Origin: Cymbomonas tetramitiformis
Lineage: Eukaryota; Chlorophyta; Pyramimonadophyceae; Pyramimonadales; Pyramimonadaceae
Direction: 5' to 3'
DNA: 64,000 bases
Assembly (NCBI GenBank): GCA_001247695.2
Contig: LGRX02029036.1
Location: 38,600-102,599, forward strand
Positions 54,682 through 64,000 of the stretch are shown piece by piece. The translations under genes and the position numbers were made by a program. The number at the start of each line of letters is the position of its first letter. The stretch's first letter is position 1. The notes below the pieces were generated by a model that saw nothing but the letters and a program-made list of their open reading frames with translations, was not told the DNA's origin and did not search any database.

Positions 54682-55846
54682 ATGGGGTGCAACGCCCGTG
54701 TCTGCTTGCCGGAGGTCCCTGTCTCACCCTTTAACGAGGAGGGCACCCGTGGGAGCCTGCAGGGGGTGACCAAGACAGCACTCGTGGATAGCGTGTATGA
54801 CGGTGACACAGTAACTGTGCGCATGTTCTTTAACGGAACGGCTTACCTGTGGAAAGTCCGCATGAACGGGTGCGCGCGCGGCTTACGTTGCTTACGCAGC
54901 GATCAATAAAGAGTGCAGTCGGACGCGAACTGACTTGTTTTAAAAGGATTCTTTGCCGTATTTGCGCAATTAATCGGATTTGACACTGTCCTTTGGAATG
55001 GTCCCGGCAGGTGGTGTTGAGGGGGTATTGGGATAATTGGAGCGAACAGATTTGACTCACCGGAGCTAAGAACGAAGAATAAGCTTGAGAAAAAAGCAGG
55101 CTATGTTGTAAGGGATTATCTTCGATCAAAGATCAAGGTATTTCACGGTTTGGAGTAGTGCACTGCGGTCTGATTGTTTGAGCCTCTCGGTTGACCTGTG
55201 GGTGCGCCAGGCCTCGAGTGATATGCATGCAAAATTGCTGCCCACGAATACTTGACCGATGCTGCTTCTTCTGTAAGGGAATGTATAGAGAGGATAAACC
55301 TTCTCTTTCCTGACTATGCATGGTGCGATAAGCTGATGCTGCTAGTTATAGCTTCAAGTGTTTATGCAGCGTGCATTCATCAGTTAGCTCTCTTTGTTGT
55401 GTATTCAACCGTGGATTTGGGGCGCGGCGGCTTGATACTCTCGTTTGTGGTTTCAAATCCCCATGGGTTGCATGTAAGCTCGTACTTTTGTTAATAGGTT
55501 CAGCTGTCATTGTAGCGTGAATTTGGATTCAGTAACTGCAACGTGCCCGCCAGACGTTTGTCCTGAGCACACATTGACCCGTGAAGAGTAAGATAACAAA
55601 ATCTCATATTGTGCTATTTGCGTGGAAATGCAGGGTCAGAGAGTGCGTCTGGAGTGCTCAGGTTTTGATAAGTACGGCCGCCTCCTGGCTGACTTGTACT
55701 ATGCAGATGAAAACATCAATAAGCATTTGATCTCGAAGGGATATGGTAAGCCCTATGCAGGGGGCACAAAGGACATGTTTACAACTGCCGAACTAGAAGA
55801 AATTATCGGAGATGAGGAACCCAGTGTCAGTGAAGATGACGAATAA
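54682..55846 (+). CDS. Staphylococcal nuclease-like (SNase/thermonuclease) protein
   Basis: Three exons fit by phase and homology. The first is ATG 54682 (upstream start possible) to 54869 (TALVDSVYDGDTVTVRMFFN … VRMNG; donor GTGCGC, phase 2). The second is 55050-55137 (FDSPELRTKNKLEKKAGYVV + RDYLRSKIK; acceptor AACAG, donor GTATTT, phase 0). The third is 55634-55846 (GQRVRLECSGFDKYGRLLAD … INKHLISKGYGKPYAGGTK). This is the complete SNase fold. The Ca-binding and catalytic acids are D of DGDT and D/E of FDSPE. Of the two catalytic arginines of the family, one is in SPELR and the other in DKYGRLL. SNases cleave RNA/DNA. The acidic tail EEPSVSEDDE ends the protein. It follows the TspO-like gene on the same strand by under 100 bp. 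Confidence 0.85.
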
Positions 55847-57600
55847 GCAGTCTCACAGAATCAATGTGATATCCCAGGAAAACGTACAGATCTAGGGAAA
55901 ATTAAATGATATTGTTACCATTCATCACCACCATGCCGTGTGCACGCATGCCAGATGCATCTCTGTGTGATTTATAATGACCGGCAATTGCCATGTGTCT
56001 AAAGTACACTCGACTTACTAATTTGTAGGGTATCATTCATATGATGGCGACCTTAGCATTTACTAAACATCCCATGTGCGCGTTTCGGCAAGTTGAGTGC
56101 TACATTTAGATGAGATAGATGGTATAGCATGTCACCTAGTTGTGGGGACACTTGCACGGTCCTCAGGACTTTGTTCTAGCAACCAGCGTAAATGTTTAGA
56201 TAATACATAATTAGATGAGGGAGAGAAAGTAAGCGGGAGACACAACTACTGGATGCAAGTCCACTTCACTACCCGATTAATAGCTAAACCAGTCTCGAGG
56301 ATCCCACAGGTAGAATGGCAACTGTCGCCCCTGCGATAATTTGGCATCAAGCCTATATAAATTGTAGGATGGCGTTGATGTACACGGGATGCACAAATTA
56401 TAGTAGCCAGGCGACTTTAGGACGGTGACAATATCATAGATCAGTATCTCCCGCGGAAGAGGACACTACGGCTAAAAGAAGTCAGAGTACACATAGCACA
56501 GCCGTGGTGGCCAATACAGCTCACCACCCCGCACCCATGGCCACGCAGCAGGTTTGACACCTCTTTTCCCACTCATCATGCCCTTTCCGTCGCGTGAGCG
56601 ACGCCTGAAGATTCTCGAATAAGGCTGATGTTGTGTCAAGAGCTTTATTACTCTTTCGAACCGAACTACCGAAAGGCCCTTCGGCAAGTAGCCCAAGGAT
56701 GCGATCAGAGAACAGTCCCAGCTCGAGACTTCCGAGAGAAAGGCCTATTGGATCATGCCTGCCGTCATATAGGGCGTGTAGTCGTGGTGCGACCCATAGT
56801 ATGCATGCATGCCATTCAGGGCCAAGTATGAAGCGCCTTTGGTCGCCAAGGATATCCAGAGCGAACGTCAAGGATGATGGCAGCCCCCCTTTCGCTAAAA
56901 ACACTGCACCACATCCTCTATTTATCCAACCAAAATCAAATCACGAAATGTCAATAAATGCGTTCTGGAAAAGAGGAAGTATGCACGCCCGGATAGCCAC
57001 AACATTGCGGAGCAGACGCAGAGTTTTAGCAGCGGTGGGCCCATATCGAAAACAAACGCGATGGGGAAATATCTGAATTAACCTAGAAGATGATATCCTA
57101 AGCAAGGCACCAGCATCTATATAAAATCTCGAACCGTTCCGGGGATCGCTCTTTTCCCACGACCCAATTTATTTCTTACGGGATCGGTCGAGTTTTGGCC
57201 ATGGTTACGGGGACGATCCGGGGAAAATGGTTATCGAGGAATAGATTGGTGCTAATCGGGGAATGGAAATTCTGTCCATTTTTGGGGAATATATTATATG
57301 TCACACGCACATGCGTCTAGTATCACCGTTTGTATTATTTTCCCCCCACCCCACCTGTTGACTTGGTTATTGCAAACATGAGGAAGCCTCCGAAAAAGTA
57401 CAGCAGGGTGTGCCTTTCTTGCGACAACGGCGGGTGTCGTTGTACTATTGAACACACTGATGGTATGCCTTTTATTGTCCTCTATTCAAGAAAGAGGACA
57501 CGGTAAAAGATTCTCCATCAAAAATGAAAGGTGCGTTGCCCTTGCTTTCCACGGTTCCCTTGTACAGTTGACTACATAATAAGTGTTAGGAACAACTTTT
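55847..57600. other. Intergenic; no supported gene
   Basis: A minus-strand frame at 56904-56521 (127 residues, mixed composition, with a Trp/Leu-rich centre) is the only candidate. It has no recognised domain and no flanking splice evidence. The rest is AT-rich. Confidence 0.3.
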
Positions 57601-57616
57601 TTTGCGCAAGCAAGAT

Positions 57617-57790
57617 TACGGGGCTTTCAATGAACCAGATACGGGGCTTTCGTTGAACCAGATACGGGGCTTTCATTGAACTAGATACAGGGCTTTCGTT
57701 GAACCAGATACGTGGCGTTCGTTGAACCAGATACGGGGCTTTCAGTGAACCAGGTACCGTACGTGGCTTTCATCGAACGAGATACGTAAT
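57617..57790. repeat. 23-bp minisatellite, about seven copies
   Basis: The unit ATACGGGGCTTTCGTTGAAC + CAG recurs with point variation (CATTGAAC, GTGGCGTTC). Confidence 0.9.
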
Positions 57791-58012
57791 TCTACGCGAG
57801 TTCCTGACCACGATACCGAGTGTGCAGGCAATTCTGCTTAAATTAGAAAGGGTTGGAAGCAAGATCCGTTCGGAATCTAGGATGCTGGACGGGTCTTGAG
57901 AGGGGGGAAATGGGCGTGATTCGAGCCAGCCAACTCGACTCACGCCCAACAGGGACGCATCCTGCACAACATGATCATATCACGCATATCATATAAGCAT
58001 AATAAACACATA

Positions 58013-58215
58013 TTGACCGTTTGGCAGTGCAATTTCACCTCTAGCGGAAACGCGGATGTCAACCGCGTCCACGTTTCCGCTAGGCGTTTCTTCCCTCATT
58101 CGCGCGCTCGCCGCGTTGCAAGAGAGCCTGGGCAACGGATGAGGGAAGCGTTAGCAAAAATAGTATTTCGTATGCGTTGATTTCCCTAAACAAATTGCAC
58201 AGACTAAACGGTCAA
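58013..58215. mobile_element. Foldback/MITE-like element of ~200 bp
   Basis: The ends TTGACCGTTTGGCAGTGCAA and (inverted) TTGACCGTTTAGTCTGTGCA pair. Internally CTAGCGGAAACG pairs with CGTTTCCGCTAG (58040-58083) and CTTCCCTCATTCG with GGATGAGGGAAG. Such a nested palindrome could form a cruciform. No target duplication was identified. Confidence 0.65.
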
Positions 58216-58494
58216 CCACACATCTCGTTGTGGGCTGACGCGTTCATTTGGCGGAAGCGGGTGGAATTTAAGGAATTTGAAACCCGCAATAGTTGCGCTA
58301 TGGGTTTTCATTCTTTGCGAAACGGGTACCCGCATACTAAGTAGGAATATGTGATAATATTTTGAAGCAAAAGATTGCTCAGATTAGTATACAATCTTAG
58401 GGAGATCTTTATTTCGCTGGACAGGGGCACACTCCCGGAGAGAAAACCTTCCGCCTTTAGTTAAAATTGCATATTTAACAAATCAGACAGTAAG

Positions 58495-58830
58495 CATTTT
58501 CCCTAAGTATTTTCAGACGTGTTCTAGTTCTCTAAGTATTTTCAGACTGTAATACTTACAACTTAGTGTTGTCTCGCGTGATGTCAGCTTGTCACCGAGC
58601 TTAAACTCACGATCTCACTCCCAAAGTCACCAAAAACCGTTCGATCGCCGATCGTTCGGTTTTTGGTCACATTGGGAACACGTCTGAAAATACTTAGTGT
58701 TGTCTCGCGTGTTGTTACCAAGCCTAAACTCACGATCTCACTCCCAAAGTGACCAAAAACCGTTCGATCGCCGATCGTTCGGCTTTTGGTCACTTTGGGA
58801 ACACGTCTGAAAATACTTAGAGAAAATACC
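58495..58830. repeat. ~130-bp tandem duplication with a long palindrome
   Basis: Two copies (about 58560-58690 and 58692-58812) run from CTTAGTGTTGTCTCGCGTG to GGGAACACGTCTGAAAATA. Each carries arms CCAAAAACCG and CGGTTTTTGG (or CGGCTTTTGG) around CGATCGCCGATCG. The motif CTAAGTATTTTCAGAC also occurs twice upstream in inverse sense (58505, 58535). Confidence 0.85.
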
Positions 58831-59079
58831 AGACAGGTCTTTGCAACCAAGCCGACTTCAGTTCTCACATGACATAAACGTACGGTGTCACCCGACCGTT
58901 TACGCCCTCCCGAATCTGGAATTCACGGCCGTGAATAATAAATTCACGGCCGTGAATATTAAATTAAGGCTTCACTGCATGTATACCCCACACTGTTTGC
59001 GAGTAAATTAGATTAGTGCTCAGTTTGCAGTCGCGACTGCGAGCTAAGCTGATAGGCCCTTATAACTTTCATGCACATC

Positions 59080-59480
59080 GCATAAAAACTCAAACAGCGG
59101 AGGGGTTCTCGTGCGTTCTAGCGCACGATACTTGGCACCAATATTGCTAACAGCAATATTGGTGCACCCTCAAACGCACAACCTCTGATGTAAGCTATGC
59201 GCAAAACGCGTGCTACACATCATGGGTTTGGGTAAACCGCAAACCCAAACCCAAACATGCCAAACAGCAAAGGGCTTCCCGTGAGTTCCAGCGCACGTAA
59301 CTTTGCAAAAGTATTACTAAGATGTATATTTTTTAGTTGCCAAATGCCCAAGGCCTCAAAAGCCTTGTGCACGGAGCCATCAATTTATTTCTTTGGCAGA
59401 TTTATTGGGTTTGTGTTCGAGTTTACCCAAACCCAATACATGCCAAACTGAAAAGCAATTCCCGTGCGTTATAGCGCGCG
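59080..59480. repeat. ~175-bp degenerate repeat, three copies
   Basis: The phrase CCAAACAGCAAAGGGCTTCC + CGTGMGTTCYAGCGCACG recurs near 59087, 59262 and 59440. Each copy contains a GTGCGTTCTAGCGCAC-type hairpin. No coding content. Confidence 0.75.
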
Positions 59481-60110
59481 AAACTATGCACAAATTTGTA
59501 AAAGACATATACACTCAGTTCTCAGAAGCTCAAGGCCTGAGATAACTTGTTGGCAAAACCATCAATTTATTTCTTTGTGTGCTAGGAGGCACGCACAAGA
59601 GCAAGAAAAACGGCTAAGTACAAAATGCAACTACAACTATAAGAGTACTCAGTATGGAGTACAGTAGGACCGATCAGAATCATATTGATGTGAGGTGCCT
59701 AGTCTGTTGTACGGAGTACTCAGTACAGTTGAGTTATGGAGAGAGTTCATGAATGTATAAGAACTCTAAGTGTAACCGGTTTCGGAGATGAGAACTGAAC
59801 TGAATGAAAAGTAACATAATAAGTGTACGAAACCGTAACCGCTGTATATGTGTATTGAAAGCATACATTGAAAGCATACTTGAAGTGAATATCGAAACCG
59901 TATTCCGGATAGTTGACCGCCGTAGTATCGAAATCATACCTCGTGCGGTCGTTTAATAGTTAGTAATAGTTAGGCCCGAAAGTGTAAAGAAGTGAAGAAG
60001 CTGGAGTGTAGCCTCCTACAAAATGGTAATTAGTCCGTTTTTCCGCGTCGCTTCCTTGATCTTTTGCGTAATTCTGATTAGATGCAACCTTGCCTTGCGA
60101 GTTTAGCTAG
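59481..60110. other. AT-rich spacer with GTACTCAGTA motifs
   Basis: Short GAGTACTCAGTA-type motifs lie at 59643-59725. Otherwise no supported feature. Confidence 0.3.
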
Positions 60111-60113
60111 CCC

Positions 60114-60960
60114 CTAGTGCCTTCTACGAAATCGGGAATGTCTGTGCTTGGGCTTGCGTTCCGCGGCGGTGGTTGTGTTTGATGGTTCCAGGTCCCCTTG
60201 GAGCCGCGTCCGAGTGAAGATCTTCAGCTCGACGAAATTCTTTTGGGGTGCGCGCGTTGCCCTTTGCATAGCACGCATACGCACTCGCGGCTTTAGGCCG
60301 TAATTTGGTACTTCGCAGGTTGCCCGAGAGCAAATCGCTTCAGTTTTTCGGCAATTTCGACCCTTCGCGGCGGAAGCGTTGCGCAATTTTTTTAAATCTT
60401 GCGTGGCTTTTGCTGAAATTCCGGGTCGGTTTGCGATCTCGCGTAACTCTAATTTGAGGCTTCTAGTCCCCTCTTCTCCGGAAATTACCGCGCTTCGGCC
60501 GGTGTGAGCCGCTTGTGCTCGCGCACAAGTGGTAAATTTCTGGATCGGCGGGTGCTGGTTGCCGCGCGTCGCATACAACACTTCCACTTAGTTTGCACGC
60601 ATAATGTATTCGGATGGTGAGGAATTCCTCGGTCGGTCGGGTCGTCGTGGGAGGGGTCGGGCCGGCGCCGCCCCCGGCTCGGCCGGCGGGTTCGGTCAGT
60701 CGGAATCTCGTGCTGCGGGCACGTAGGTCGGCGAGCTCTTCCAGGTTGCAGGGCGCGAGTACTGGCAGGTCGGACAGCCGGGATTGGCGCTCCGGTGAGA
60801 GGGGGGGGGAGTGCGGCGTGCACTCGCACGCCAATACGGCGGTGGAGCCCTCGAGGCTACACCGGCGTGTACGCCCCTGAGGGCCCCTCCGGGGGTGTCG
60901 GGTGAGCCCCCCAGGGCCTCACTACCGGGAACCCCCTCACCAGCGAGAGTCAGTGGGGCC
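60114..60960. other. GC-rich block, possible decayed coding or repeat sequence
   Basis: Overlapping long frames on both strands reflect high GC rather than a clear gene. Minus 60587-60114 is Arg/Thr-rich with no domain. The block adjoins the polymerase remnant, which loses similarity around 60970, so it may be the sequence that replaced the rest of that element. Confidence 0.3.
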
Positions 60961-60962
60961 GA

Positions 60963-61540
60963 GCCGGTGTCCGAGCTCGCATTGAGCTCTTAATCGCCAG
61001 TTGTGCCAACGTGAGATAGCTAAAGGGGTCAAATTTGTTGTCGGTTATCTTCAGAAAACAATCCCTGAAAGCGAACACTGCACGGCGTAGGATGGTTACA
61101 TCGTCATGGCAATATCGTGCAATCTCTTTTGGATTTTCAAATATAAAACACTTGCTCCTTTTCTCATTCCACTATTTGTATAATTTTTGGTAAGCTTCAG
61201 GTTGAAGTATTTCGGGATTGTAATACTTGATATCAGGATATATACCAATGTATTTCTCATTTTCCAACGTGTTGAAGAGATGTGGATAGTGCCCTTTCGT
61301 GATTTCCTTTTCAAATCCAAACATCTCTGGCAGAGCATGCAATGGACGTGACATGAACATATATGAATCAACGAACCTCACGTTGGCAATCTTGACACAC
61401 AATATATCAGCCCCTGTGTACAATATATCCTTTGGAGGTTTCCTTTGGACGTTGATGACAGGACCAAGCACTCGTGGAATTCCGTTCTGCTGGATGCCGC
61501 GTATCCCCCGGGTACTTAAACAAAGGTCGGCATCTTGCAT
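60963..61540 (-). pseudogene. Polinton/virus-type DNA polymerase B fragment (exonuclease region)
   Basis: The minus-strand frame from about 61500 carries NVRFVDSYMFMSRPLHALPE, then HYPHLFNTLENEKYIGIYPD. After an in-frame stop at 61172 it continues as EIARYCHDDVTILRRAVFAF and DPFSYLTLAQLAIKSS to about 60975. This order (F-[IV]-DS…PHLFNT.EN..Y.G.YPD … YC..DV.IL…F…F) is that of protein-primed family B polymerases of Polintons, adintovirus-like elements and linear plasmids, covering the exonuclease II-III region. The polymerase palm and Exo I are absent, and the stop confirms it is dead. Probably an endogenised virus or transposon piece. Confidence 0.75.
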
Positions 61541-61997
61541 ATGGCTGTCCTAATATATGACCCCTTGCAAAACGACAGAAAAACTTATGCCGTGCGTAAT
61601 CGGCTTTCCGACAAGTTTGGGGGGCTTTGCAGTAATTCGCAAGATAGCAGCCGGTACACGTTGCAAGTTGTGAACGATCTTGAAGCCCGCAGTGCAGGCA
61701 AACTGGGTACAAAAATTTCATCCGTAAAGGCAGATTATCATGCACGCTTGCGTCATACATTTGAAATTGTATCTTATGGTCCTCTTCCATCGATTTCTTG
61801 AGCGCTAGTTCTGAGGGCGAGGACTCTTCAGGAAACCATAGTAACCAAATGTTTTTATCTGGATTTTCCTTCCGCAAAGTAGCAAGTATTGTCATTGGAA
61901 TTGATTGAACTGAGATGGATGGGAATAAAGGTGCGTCGATGAAGTGTCGAGCGGGGAAATGATTTTGGAAGAGAGGGGAATAGGTTTTATACCTCAA
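61407..61997 (-). CDS. MYND-type zinc-finger protein fragment
   Basis: The frame starts at ATG 61997. After about 95 residues with no domain comes a MYND finger, CLHCGLQDRSQLATCTGCYL followed by ANYCKAPQTCRKADYARHKF and FC, with the expected C-x2-C…C-x2-C…YC…C…H-x3-C spacing (about 61690-61560). MYND fingers bind proline-rich partners. Beyond about 61550 the frame overlaps the polymerase fragment in a different register, so its last ~45 residues are not genuine; the gene was probably cut there. MYND genes are common in algae and also occur in their large viruses. Confidence 0.55.
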   Translation of the reverse strand: MRYKTYSPLFQNHFPARHFIDAPLFPSISVQSIPMTILATLRKENPDKNIWLLWFPEESSPSELALKKSMEEDHKIQFQMYDASVHDNLPLRMKFLYPVCLHCGLQDRSQLATCTGCYLANYCKAPQTCRKADYARHKFFCRFARGHILGQPYARCRPLFKYPGDTRHPAERNSTSAWSCHQRPKETSKGYIVHRG

Positions 61998-61999
61998 TG

Positions 62000-62276
62000 G
62001 TCGTCGTGGTACCGCTCAACTTCATTTAACCAATATAATCAGGCAATCACAATGAAAGCGGAGGCATGTCACCCACCCCATAAATGACATCGGTTCCACA
62101 ACAACATATGTCGCCCATACCTTTGGAGAATATACTTTATTTACAATTGTCATATCAAGATATACCATACGTGTTTCATCAGCGTACTTCTGCACTGAGA
62201 CAATAGGTTATTAAGACTATCAACAAATATTGACCTAGGTGCTGGCACCATGTCCTAGCAGGGAAATCATCATTGC
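62000..62276. other. Short intergenic region
   Basis: AT-rich, no frame; contains the likely 5' region of the MYND frame and the 3' region of the coiled-coil frame. Confidence 0.3.
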
Positions 62277-62286
62277 CTAGCGAGCT

Positions 62287-62745
62287 TTACCGTTTACGTT
62301 TACGATCGGATTCCGGCTTTCCGCCTTGTGCCTTAGGTGCTTGCCGCTTAGGTATAGGCCCCGCCGCGGCGGCTGCCTGTTGCTTGGCGGCCTTCTCGGC
62401 ATCTGCCTTCTCTTTCCTGGCGGCCTTCTCGGCATCGTCCTTCTCTTTCTGGGCGGCCTTCTCGGTCTCGGCCTTCTGTTTCTTGGCGGCCTTCTCGGCA
62501 TCTTCCTGCTGTTTCTTGGCGGCCTTCTCTTTGCATCGTCCTTCTCTTTCTTGGCAGCCTTCTCCGGCATCCCCCGCCTTCTCTTTAAGGCCGGCCTTCT
62601 CGGTCTCGGCCTTGTTCTTGGCAGCCTTCTCGGCATCTTCCTGCGCTGTTTTCTTGGCCTTCTCGGCATCGACCTGCTGTACGCCAGGAAAGGCTTCCCG
62701 CGGAACCGGTACGCTTCGCCGGAAAGGTAATCCGCGGACAAGCAC
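62287..62745 (-). pseudogene. Lys/Glu/Ala-rich coiled-coil protein, frameshifted
   Basis: A TolA-like repeat of about 12 residues (DAEKAAKKQKAETEKAAQKE) forms a long single helix. The C-terminus is basic (KPESDRKRKR, stop at 62287). Around 62530-62590 the repeat is carried by another frame, and the main frame reads DAGEGCQEREGRC instead, so two compensating indels are present. The repeat is a 36-bp-type duplication in the DNA. No globular domain was found. Confidence 0.45.
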
Positions 62746-63330
62746 AAAAGAAACTGACTTGCCAAAGAAAGCGGCAACGAGCGTCCCAAAATTGATAAAC
62801 GACTTTCCACCGCCAGTTCGGTATCATAAATAGCTGCAATGCGCGGAGGCTTCAACGCGTGAGTAATCCGCGGACAAGCACCAGAAAATGGCTTGCCGAA
62901 TAAACAAAGAGCGTCAGATAGAAAGACTTTCTTCACTTGGTTAATTGTCGCCGACCAACATAATGCGCGGAGAGCTAACGCGTGAGTAATCCGCGGACAA
63001 GCACCAAGAAAATAGCTTGCCAAGAAAATAAACAAAGAGCGTCAAGATAAAGAAAAGACTTTCTTCCGCGGATTCAGTATCGCAAATAGCACGATGCGCG
63101 GAGAGCTAACGCGTGAGTAATCCGCGGACAAGCACCAAGAAAGCAGCTTGCCAAGAAAATAAGCAAAGAGCGTCAAGATAAAGAAAAGACTTCCTTCCGC
63201 GGATTCAGTATCGCAAATAGCACGATGCGCGGAGAGCTAACGCGTGAATAATCCGCGGACAAGCACCAAGAAAATAGCTTGCCAAGAAAATAAACAAAAA
63301 GCATAAGGATAAAAAAAAACTATTGAAGCA
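62725..63330. repeat. ~131-bp tandem repeat, about four and a half copies
   Basis: ATGCGCGGAGAGCTAACGCG and TAATCCGCGGACAAGCACCA recur near 62838, 62965, 63095 and 63226, with AAGAAAATAGCTTGCCAAG between. The upstream copies are more diverged. The repeat begins inside the 5' part of the coiled-coil frame. Confidence 0.9.
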
Positions 63331-64000
63331 CAAGTAATCCGCGGGCAGCCAAAGGCATATTACCTTCGCAGCCGCCACTTTTCTTCGGTCAACGAAGAAA
63401 AGGGCCTTGCGACTGAAATAAAGAAGCTATGTACTTTCGTTTTAGATCAAGATGACCGAATGATGATGACCGCAAACGTGAATCATTTTAGACCAGTCAT
63501 TACATCTCGATCGGATTCTAAATATCGGAAACATGATGACACCGATGACCAGGAAATTTTGTCATGAATGCTTTCTCATATTTTAGACCAATGAATATCG
63601 AGTATCTGATTATTGTAGGATCGAGCATGAGACTGCCTACTTGAATTATCATCGACAATTGCGTTCATGAATTCATTTCTTCAAAAATTTAGACGACGCA
63701 TGCACCTCCACTTCAAATGATTATTCTTGATACAAGTATACGGAAACAATCTCAGATATCAAAAAATGGTACACAAGCTTGTAAAAATAGGCAATACGGG
63801 GAAAACCACAACATCATACAAATAGATACAAGCGTAAAACGAACTTCATCCAAGCGTCCGTTCCAAGAGAGGAGTAACACAATCGAATCTCTTGAAAGTC
63901 GTATCAGCTTAAAGCATCGTGATAATGAGGTGGTATCTGAAAGAAAGCGTAAAGAATATTTCCGCAGACCCATTTTGAACCGTCCAAGAAAATCAGGCTT
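63331..64000. other. AT-rich sequence, no feature recognised
   Basis: GATGACCG and ATCATTTTAGACCA-type motifs recur loosely (63450-63600). No coding frame is supported. Confidence 0.3.

Noticed and set aside
60463..60880. Overlapping GC-rich frames at 60.5-60.9 kb
   Set aside because: Both strands are open because of high GC; composition is Pro/Arg/Ser with no motif or splice support.

Overview
The window reads as nuclear DNA of a eukaryote, most likely a unicellular green alga. Recognisable genes are split by GT-AG introns. Many of their 5' splice sites read GTGCG, a form I know to be frequent in green algae. One protein has a presequence-like N-terminus, and most of the remaining DNA is mobile elements and minisatellites. 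A prasinophyte such as Cymbomonas would fit, but I cannot prove species.

Layout. 0-5 kb: a hairpin array, then an intron-containing plus-strand gene of unknown function with a coiled-coil C-terminal half. 5-12.4 kb: a 163-bp tandem array, the 3' part of a degraded gag-type LTR retroelement, a 184-bp MITE and a 1.3-kb inverted-repeat element. 12.8-16.3 kb: a reiterated GC-rich repeat family and microsatellites. 16.4-25.5 kb (minus): a retroelement remnant, then a Kelch-repeat gene or genes. 29.3-36 kb (minus): a glycosyltransferase family 29 (sialyltransferase-like) gene, recovered by joining phase-compatible exons. Introns and flanks of the last two regions are packed with minisatellites (18, 33, 37, 51, 55, 58, 66 and 68 bp units).

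37.6-44.1 kb is a three-level nest: a pogo-like DNA transposon (26-bp perfect TIRs, TA target duplication, CENP-B/Tc5-type HTH remnant) holds a gag-only LTR retrotransposon (TSD CGAGA), whose gag holds a 520-bp MITE (14-bp TIRs, 8-bp TSD TCCTGGAG). A second, nearly intact gag-only LTR retrotransposon lies at 48.4-51.9 kb (TSD GGATG) inside another open reading frame. Together with the remnant at 7.2-9.7 kb these form one family of non-autonomous elements. Their Gag appears to end in a membrane segment, followed in two copies by a short cysteine-containing domain. This is the most interesting signal in the window.

44.4-48.4 kb: a truncated PIF1-like helicase, a chromovirus remnant whose gag is joined directly to the integrase chromodomain, and tandem repeats. 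52.7-55.9 kb: two cellular genes on the plus strand, a TspO/MBR-like membrane protein and a staphylococcal-nuclease-like protein whose missing middle exon I located. 56-64 kb: AT-rich repeats, a degraded Polinton/virus-type DNA polymerase B fragment next to a MYND zinc-finger reading frame, a Lys/Glu/Ala-rich coiled-coil reading frame and a 131-bp tandem array.

All splice assignments come from reading the sequence by eye (GT/AG, phase and motif continuity) and lack transcript support.
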